DNA of 64,000 nucleotides, taken from NCBI GenBank assembly GCA_028023455.1, contig JAQFVV010000022.1, positions 9,133,100 through 9,197,099 on the forward strand, in the 5' to 3' direction. The position numbers were made by a program, and so were the translations under genes. Every line of letters starts with the position of its first letter. Within the stretch, counting starts at the first letter, position 1. Positions 58,573 through 64,000 of this stretch are shown here, piece by piece. The notes beneath the pieces are model-generated. The model was not told the DNA's origin. It did no database searches and saw only the letters and a program-made list of their open reading frames with translations. Source of the stretch: Epiperipatus broadwayi. Its lineage: Eukaryota > Onychophora > Udeonychophora > Euonychophora > Peripatidae.

Positions 58573-58588
<16 letters not shown>
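57977..58588. mobile_element. PLE tail palindrome, near-perfect
   Basis: Arms 57977-58280 and 58285-58588 around CCAA. By eye about five mismatches. Each arm encodes the last roughly 65 residues of a PLE endonuclease plus 3' UTR. The plus frame 58220-58441 contains KRKIKEAMLISRNRQ and ends ITELWEI. The rest of the ORF is missing on both sides, so both copies are extremely 5'-truncated. Confidence 0.88.
58497..58541 (+). ncRNA. Hammerhead-like structure at PLE 3' end
   Basis: TTGATAA, stem GACTA/TAGTC, then GAAAGTACTTC. The palindromic AGTACT sits in the stem III position. The core departs from CTGATGA at two positions. Mirrored at 58024-58068. Confidence 0.5.
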
Positions 58589-58618
<30 letters not shown>

Positions 58619-58669
58619 CGCTTGTAATGTTTATATATATATATATATATATATATAAACATTACAAGC
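58577..58669. repeat. (TA)n tracts with a perfect hairpin
   Basis: A long TA run to 58616, then GCTTGTAATGTTTATATA...TATATAAACATTACAAGC (58620-58669), a perfect inverted repeat built on a second TA run. Confidence 0.9.
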
Positions 58670-58829
58670 ATAAAGCTAAACTAGTCAATATAAAATCAAA
58701 ACTACCCCAAATCTAAAATTAAACCAGACCAGCATAAAAATAATATTAAAACACAACCTAAGGTTTCACTGCTACAAGCAGACTTCTCAAGTGTAAAGAA
58801 CTACAAAAAACTACACAATATATATACTA

Positions 58830-59609
58830 TTAAAAACTACCCACAAATCCATTCACTTCCCATCCACCCTTAATATTAAAAGAACTCTTAAATAAGTTAA
58901 TTGCTTCAGAATAATAAATTTTCAATAATAAAGACTCTTTAATTCTTCTTTTGATTTCATTTCTCTCAAAGAAGACAACCTTAGCTTCATCAAAATCAAT
59001 AGTGTGGCCTGTATCTTTTTCATGGACATACAAAGCAGAACTAAGATATCTATTTTTAACTCTACTTTTATGAACCTTTATTCTTTCATTTAAACTCAAA
59101 CTACTCTGACCTATGTAAACCTTCTTACAAAATAAACAAGGAATAAAATATACTACACCAGGAATAGTCTTTCTATCAAAAACTTCTTTTGTATTATTTA
59201 ATAAATTATTCAATGTAACACCCCTTTTCCAAGCAATTTTCTTATTTCCAAACAATTTACTATTTCTACACACAATTTTATAAGAAGACAATTTAAATGG
59301 CAAAGAAATAAAATCATATTTTTCTTTAACCTTTACATCCTTACAAATATTACTATTAAATAAAATACTTTTAACAAATTTATCAGAGTATCCAACACTC
59401 AAATAATCTTTATAAAATTGATATTTCTGAAACAAAGCTACCCCACTAGAATTATTTAATTTAATATTCCTATGACAATAATTCCTTAAAGCAGCTACTT
59501 TATGAGATACAGACTGATAGCTATCAGGTTTAATTATAGATCTTAATTCTTTACTTTTAACTAAATGACTGCACAATAAACAATTAGTTTCTATATTTCT
59601 AATCACCAA
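58830..59609 (-). pseudogene. PLE GIY-YIG domain, inverted partial copy
   Basis: 259 codons identical, except for one residue, to residues 300-557 of the facing plus-strand ORF. It carries the whole GIY-YIG domain (VVYFIPCLFCKKVYIGQ, LNERIKVHK, RRIKES) and the C-terminal tail. The RT catalytic core is absent because the copy stops at the inversion junction at 59621. It could still encode an endonuclease fragment if expressed, but no promoter is evident. Confidence 0.9.
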
Positions 59610-59684
59610 AAGATCTAAAAAGGAAAGAAAAATTTGTTATTAATCCTGCTGAGATTAAACATCTTAAAAATAGGTTAATTGCTA

Positions 59685-61352
59685 ATGATGACAATCATTT
59701 CTCGTGAAGACAAAGCTGGTAGGTTTGTTATTATGAAAGGAGATGATTTCAAAGAGAAAATGGATAGAGAATTAAATAATGGTAAATATATGTTGTTAGA
59801 TAAAGATCCAGGTAATTTGATTAAAAGAAAATTGATAGATATTATGAAGAAAATGGTTAATTTAAAAATTTTTAATAGAGTAGATTATTTAAAATGCTAT
59901 CCTAATGATTTTACATCAGCTAAGATGTTTGTGAATATTAAAACTCATAAAGATGGTTTTCCTTTAAGATTTATTTTTGATTTTACAGGTAGTGTTGTAG
60001 AGGGTATTTCTAGATTCTTGAATAATTTTTTAAAACAATTTGTTGATTTTGGTCAGTACACAGTTTCTTCTTCTTTTGAGGCTTTTGATAAGATTAATAA
60101 TTTTAAAATGGAAAGTAATTGGGTATTTGGAAGTTTAGATATTGAAAATATGTATCAGTCTGTTAATAGGTTAAGCAGTATTGATGTTCTTTTGTCTGTA
60201 TTGATTAAGAAAAGTTCTTTATCAAAAAATAAAATTAAGGTAATTAAAGATTTGCTTTTGTTATTGGAAGATTCTATGTATTTTACTTATAAAGGTAATT
60301 TTTATAAGATTAAGGAAGGGTGGATAATAGGTTATATTATTTCTCCTTTAGTATGTTCAGTTTATATTAGTTTTATGGAAGAGGAAATTATTATTAAAAA
60401 GAATTGTTTATATGTAAAATTATTTGTCAGATATGTTGATGATTGTTTATTTGTAGTTGAGAATGATAAATTGAAGGAATTTGTAAATGAGTTTAATTGT
60501 TTTGATCCTTCTATAAAATTTGTGTTAGAAGGAGGGGGGTTAGATTTTGGTAAGTTAAAATTTTTAGATCTTTTGGTGATTAGAAATGTAGAAACTAATT
60601 GTTTATTGTGCAGTCATTTAGTTAAAAGTAAAGAATTAAGATCTATAATTAAACCTGATAGCTATCAGTCTGTATCTCATAAAGTAGCTGCTTTAAGGAA
60701 TTATTGTCATAGGAATATTAAATTAAATAATTCTAGTGGGGTAGCTTTGTTTCAGAAATATCAATTTTATAAAGATTACTTGAGTGTTGGATACTCTGAT
60801 AAATTTGTTAAAAGTATTTTATTTAATAGTAATATTTGTAAGGATGTAAAGGTTAAAGAAAAATATGATTTTATTTCTTTGCCATTTAAATTGTCTTCTT
60901 ATAAAATTGTGTGTAGAAATAGTAAATTGTTTGGAAATAAGAAAATTGCTTGGAAAAGGGGTGTTACATTGAATAATTTATTAAATAATACAAAAGAAGT
61001 TTTTGATAGAAAGACTATTCCTGGTGTAGTATATTTTATTCCTTGTTTATTTTGTAAGAAGGTTTACATAGGTCAGAGTAGTTTGAGTTTAAATGAAAGA
61101 ATAAAGGTTCATAAAAGTAGAGTTAAAAATAGATATCTTAGTTCTGCTTTGTATGTCCATGAAAAAGATACAGGCCACACTATTGATTTTGATGAAGCTA
61201 AGGTTGTCTTCTTTGAGAGAAATGAAATCAAAAGAAGAATTAAAGAGTCTTTATTATTGAAAATTTATTATTCTGAAGCAATTAACTTATTTAAGAGTTC
61301 TTTTAATATTAAGGGTGGATGGGAAGTGAATGGATTTGTGGGTAGTTTTTAA
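59685..61352 (+). CDS. Penelope-like reverse transcriptase with GIY-YIG endonuclease
   Basis: The main PLE ORF, open from 59679 (TTG) with the first ATG at 59685. Residue numbers count from 59679. Residues 10-25 DKAGRFVIMKGDDF match the N-terminal DKGGxxVVM block of PLE RTs. First palm aspartate D154 (GSLDIENMY), GWIIGYIISPLVCSVY at 215-230, YVDD at 252-255, and KFLDLLVIRN closing the thumb near 300. GIY-YIG: VVYFI from 450, YIG at 463-465, arginine in LNERIKVHK, glutamate E523, plus the C-x2-C linker seen in PLE nucleases. Sequence just upstream (59622-59700) encodes NPAEIKHLKNRLIANDDNHF in another frame, so a one-base shift near 59700 separates it from the ORF. The copy is 5'-truncated at 59622, so residues before this are lost. 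RT and nuclease motifs are intact. Confidence 0.93.
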   Translation: MMTIISREDKAGRFVIMKGDDFKEKMDRELNNGKYMLLDKDPGNLIKRKLIDIMKKMVNLKIFNRVDYLKCYPNDFTSAKMFVNIKTHKDGFPLRFIFDFTGSVVEGISRFLNNFLKQFVDFGQYTVSSSFEAFDKINNFKMESNWVFGSLDIENMYQSVNRLSSIDVLLSVLIKKSSLSKNKIKVIKDLLLLLEDSMYFTYKGNFYKIKEGWIIGYIISPLVCSVYISFMEEEIIIKKNCLYVKLFVRYVDDCLFVVENDKLKEFVNEFNCFDPSIKFVLEGGGLDFGKLKFLDLLVIRNVETNCLLCSHLVKSKELRSIIKPDSYQSVSHKVAALRNYCHRNIKLNNSSGVALFQKYQFYKDYLSVGYSDKFVKSILFNSNICKDVKVKEKYDFISLPFKLSSYKIVCRNSKLFGNKKIAWKRGVTLNNLLNNTKEVFDRKTIPGVVYFIPCLFCKKVYIGQSSLSLNERIKVHKSRVKNRYLSSALYVHEKDTGHTIDFDEAKVVFFERNEIKRRIKESLLLKIYYSEAINLFKSSFNIKGGWEVNGFVGSF

Positions 61353-61485
61353 TATTATATATATTGTGTAGTTTTTTGTAGTTCTTTACACTTGAGAAGT
61401 CTGCTTGTAGCAGTGAAACCTTAGGTTGTGTTTTAATATTATTTTTATGCTGGTCTGGTTTAATTTTAGATTTGGGGTAGTTTTG

Positions 61486-61521
<36 letters not shown>

Positions 61522-61545
61522 TATATATATATATATATATATATA

Positions 61546-61561
61546 TGTGCTCTTCCGATCT
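61546..61561 (+). other. Illumina adapter-like sequence (assembly artefact)
   Basis: TGTGCTCTTCCGATCT equals the 3' 16 bases of the Illumina read-2 adapter. It lies between a (TA)n tract and the start of the next palindrome, in a GC context foreign to its surroundings. Confidence 0.92.
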
Positions 61562-62046
61562 AATTCAAACAAATATATTTAACACAGTATTCAAAATTAA
61601 ATAATATATTCTTTACCAGAAGTACTTTCAATTGTTTCACTGACAATCTTTTTCAACTGTTAATACAAACGTACAAAAAATAAAAACTTGTATTACCCAT
61701 CATTCAATCTATTCAAATTTCCCACAATTCTGTTGTCTTTATATTTGCCGATTGTTTATTCATCAAACCACCTCTATTCCTAGATATCATCATTGCCTCT
61801 TTAATTTTAGGCAATGATGATATCTAGGAATAGAGGTGGTTTGATGAATAAACAATCGGCAAATATAAAGACAACAGAATTGTGGGAAATTTGAATAGAT
61901 TGAATGATGGGTAATACAAGTTTTTATTTTTTGTACGTTTGTATTAACAGTTGAAAAAGATTGTCAGTGAAACAATTGAAAGTACTTCTGGTAAAGAATA
62001 TATTATTTAATTTTGAATACTGTGTTAAATATATTTGTTTGAATTA
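61561..62046. mobile_element. PLE tail palindrome, perfect 237-bp arms
   Basis: Arms 61561-61797 and 61810-62046 match at every position I compared, around a 12-nt spacer (TCTTTAATTTTA). The spacer is itself the next PLE codons of the left copy (KIKE). Each arm encodes the final roughly 25 residues (ISRNRGGLMNKQSANIKTTE...) and the 3' UTR. It is a different subfamily from 58.3 kb. Confidence 0.88.
61947..61991 (+). ncRNA. Hammerhead-like structure at PLE 3' end
   Basis: CAGTTGAAAA, stem GATTGT-CAGTGAA-ACAATT, then GAAAGTACTTCTGG. CAG/CTG can close stem I. The core again has T and A where hammerheads need C3 and G8. Mirrored at 61616-61660. Confidence 0.5.
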
Positions 62047-62086
62047 TTATTATATAATTTAAAAATACAGACATTTAATGGTTGTA

Positions 62087-62087
62087 G

Positions 62088-62122
<35 letters not shown>
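62087..62122. repeat. (TA)n microsatellite
   Basis: A pure TA run between the PLE and family A palindromes. Confidence 0.95.
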
Positions 62123-62125
<3 letters not shown>

Positions 62126-62206
62126 CTACACATATAAGCTAGAGTAATTAATGGATGCCAGAAGGCTTGTGCATAAAATCCCCATCTAGTGCCTACTCAT
62201 CCAATA

Positions 62207-62248
62207 TCCTCAGACTAGTTTCTGGCTTATGGCCTTCATCAGTGAGGA
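62207..62248 (-). ncRNA. Hammerhead ribozyme, family A
   Basis: TCCTCA-CTGATGA-AGGC(CATAA)GCCA-GAAA-CTAGTC-TGAGGA. Stem I is a perfect 6 bp: the usual T-G wobble is replaced by T-A. The core is intact. Confidence 0.85.
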
Positions 62249-62394
62249 GCCTTAGATCTGACAGCACTGCACCTAGATCTAGGTGCAGTGCTCTCAGACT
62301 AGTGCCTACTCATCTAATAACCCCCTGACTAGTTTCGGACCTTCATCAGTGAGGCTCCTCACTGACAAAGGCAAGAAACTAGTCAGGGGGATGC

Positions 62395-62436
62395 TCCTCA
62401 CTGACAAAGGCCATAAGCCAGAAACTAGTCTGGGGA
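62395..62436 (+). ncRNA. Degenerate hammerhead, family A
   Basis: The core reads CTGACAA. Stem II GGC/GCC, GAAA and CTAGTC are kept. Loss of G8 probably inactivates it. Confidence 0.6.
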
Positions 62437-62612
62437 TATTAGTTGAGTAGGCACTAGATGGGAATTTTATGCACAAGCCTTCTGAAATCCATTGATTACT
62501 CTAGCTTGTGTGTGTGGCAATATATATATATATATAGTGAGTTTTTCCTGTTTTAACAAGTTATACACAAGCATAAGAGGTTGTAGTCATGTGATGTTTA
62601 GTGTTAAAAGTA

Positions 62613-63440
62613 TTTAGAAAATAAAAATATCTTGATAATGAATTCTTTATACTTAACTAGTCACAATCTGATTTACAGATAAGAGAATTAATCTTGATGT
62701 ATGTAATATGTATATATTAGCTATTATGTAAAATTTGTTGCAACAAGTAAAATAAAATCATTATTAAAAAAAAGATTATCCCTAGTGTGCTTCCATTCCT
62801 AAAAAAATCATGCTTTGTCACTGATATATATATATATATTTTATTTGCAAAAATGAATATCATTGCAAAGATGTATTTTTATATAACTATATTTTGCTTA
62901 TTAAATGGATATAGAGCCCTATCAAAAAATAATTATCATATTCTTTTAGAAAAGAATTATAATTATTCTAAAGGTGGACTGATTATTTTGTTAGAAAACG
63001 TAAGAGTTGATTAATTGAAATATTAATCTGGACTCTAAAGGATTTCAAAAGATCTAGAAAAAGACCACTTATGAAATGGATTGGGTAATATAAGTAAGTT
63101 TTGTGCTTTAATGTGGACAACATAATTTGTGGGTTTGATTGAACTTGAAAAGACCTACATCCTTCAGTAGGTTGTTGTATTGTGTAGAACAAGAATTGTC
63201 TTACACATTGTTAGGACTTAGTTTTTTTCCTAATTGTGTTACAAAAAGTTTTGTTTATGATTGTTGTTATTATTATTAATATTTCAGTCAGTGGAATAAA
63301 ATGACTATAGTTAACAATGAACTGAAAATATTAAAATATATAATAACTGAACTTGTTCAGATCTATATAACTGTTCACGCAAGTTGTCTTGGGTTTAAAA
63401 TCTTATGTTGATTTAACTTTTATGTTTTTATTTGATAGAT
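62613..63440. other. Tandem-unit remnant, then AT-rich stretch
   Basis: 62603-62700 continues the unit seen at 57316-57400. After that nothing is recognised; frames at 62787-63014 and 62983-63192 are AT-driven. Confidence 0.4.
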
Positions 63441-63590
63441 AAAATAAAGTTAAAGGTGAATTCTTTTCATCTTTGAATCCTAGGCTTCATTGATTAAGGC
63501 AAAATGAGATTTTATAAATATGTGATAATCATTGATTACTCAATCTTGCACTAATGACAGTAAAGTGGAAAGCTGCTTTTGACATATGCA
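63441..63590 (+). mobile_element. SINE-like repeat, family H
   Basis: TTTGAATCCTAGGCTTCATTGATTAA, ATCATTGATTACTCA, GACAGTAAAGTGGAAAGC, in the same order as 39220-39375. Confidence 0.5.
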
Positions 63591-63635
63591 TTTTATTACT
63601 CTTAATACTATCGTTTGATTATTATCACTTGATCA

Positions 63636-63745
63636 TATTGGTGATCGAGAGGTCAGTGACAGCCGCTTTACAAGCAGTTATCCCTGGTTAGTGGGTTCGC
63701 TTCCCGGCTGATGCTATGACACATGAGAAAAAAGAAAAAGAAAAG
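63636..63745 (+). mobile_element. tRNA-derived SINE, family D
   Basis: GTGATCGAGAGGTCAGTGAC, CAAGCAGTTATCC, B box GTGGGTTCGCTTCCC, GCTGATGCTATGACACATG, then an A-rich tail. Good copy. Confidence 0.75.
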
Positions 63746-64000
63746 AGTTTTTAAGCTTATTGCAGAGGGAAAAAGTTTTATTAGACCCCCCCTCTTCTCT
63801 AGAGGACCAATTAAAAGAGGAAATATTATTCAATAGGTTTGTCAATCACTGGATGTTGGGGTTGAAAGTATTTTCCATTCTTATTTTATCCTGTAGTTAA
63901 GAGTAGCTAAATATCCATTTCCTGATTAATACTTGATAGTCAGGTCATGGGCGAAAAGCAGACGTATTGAAAGTCAAAAATATTCGTATTTTGAAATTTC
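63746..64000. other. Unannotated end of window
   Basis: No supported feature. A C run lies near 63786-63793. Confidence 0.4.

Larger units (their letters stand above)
58695..61487. mobile_element. Penelope-like element with 927-bp inverted copy
   Basis: The left arm 58695-59621 (minus) and right arm 60561-61487 (plus) are equal in length. The encoded proteins differ at one residue (I/V), so the pair is very young, recently converted, or an assembly product. Between them lies 939 bp unique to the plus copy, giving a 5'-truncated PLE preceded by an inverted 3' fragment. Beyond the arms the flanks differ: the left continues with non-repeat sequence to 58670, while the right goes straight into (TA)n and an adapter-like string. 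Confidence 0.93.
57888..62602. mobile_element. Nest of PLE and family A palindromes, one target duplication
   Basis: The tandem unit at 57.1-57.9 kb breaks at 57887 and resumes at 62603, with GTTAAAAGTA duplicated at 57878-57887 and 62603-62612. Inside, in order: the family A end (AAAACAGGCAAAACTCAC), PLE tail palindrome 57977-58588, PLE inverted pair 58695-61487, adapter-like sequence 61546-61561, PLE tail palindrome 61561-62046, and family A nested palindrome 62122-62602. An outer family A insertion later invaded by PLE copies would explain the order. Confidence 0.75.
62123..62602. mobile_element. Family A nested palindrome
   Basis: Outer arms 62123-62254 (minus) and 62388-62533 (plus), with a plus 3' tail to 62602. 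The centre (62255-62387) holds a perfect 30-bp palindrome at 62263-62292 and a further inverted pair CCCCCTGACTAGTTTC / GAAACTAGTCAGGGGG. Repeated template switching would explain this. Confidence 0.85.

Noticed and set aside
61309-61572. 87-codon minus frame rich in Tyr/Ile
   Set aside because: It translates the (TA)n tract and the adapter remnant.

Overview
This is a very AT-rich eukaryotic window, A+T roughly three quarters by eye. It looks like non-coding DNA from an invertebrate animal genome: long stretches without genes, many microsatellites, decayed retroelements, short tRNA-derived repeats and a few isolated exon-like segments with consensus splice sites. Penelope-like elements (PLEs) with a GIY-YIG endonuclease, hammerhead-ribozyme (HHR) repeats, a non-LTR RT pseudogene and a hAT pseudogene all point to a metazoan. 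I cannot name the species or phylum. There is no rRNA, recognisable tRNA gene, operon or prokaryotic signal.

Layout. 1-12 kb: mostly featureless, with an HHR-bearing element at 2132-2640 that has a 14-bp target-site duplication (TSD), a LINE tail near 6.7 kb and two SINEs near 9.6 and 10.3 kb. 12.4-14.8 kb: two head-to-head PLE remnants. 18.5 kb: a 141-bp hairpin element with a 13-bp TSD. 21.2-22.9 kb: a broken non-LTR RT. 29.7-31.4 kb: two more HHR-type repeats. 34.9 kb: an exon with a start codon and a signal-peptide-like segment (+ strand). 36.7-38.1 kb: a short LTR element of TRIM type with a 5-bp TSD. 45.3-46.1 kb: a hammerhead plus tRNA-like element inserted as a fold-back. 46.9-50.1 kb: an HHR fold-back element split by a hAT pseudogene. 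51.4-51.9 kb: a complete 493-bp HHR fold-back with a 13-bp TSD. 55.8-56.0 kb: a candidate host exon (- strand). 57.9-62.6 kb: a nest of PLE palindromes containing the best RT/GIY-YIG ORF.

How the parts relate. The PLE proteins could supply RT and endonuclease for copying the ORF-less repeats in trans; this is inference. The recurring motif is structural. At least four unrelated repeat families sit as head-to-head inverted pairs: left arm on the - strand, right arm on the +, 3' ends outward. Several pairs are enclosed by one 13-15 bp TSD, so the inverted arrangement seems to arise at insertion. Three families carry hammerhead or hammerhead-like cores whose stem III is a short palindrome, and a fourth conserved structure resembles a hammerhead with altered catalytic positions. 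A 16-base match to an Illumina adapter at 61546-61561 means the assembly there needs checking before the neighbouring palindromes are interpreted.
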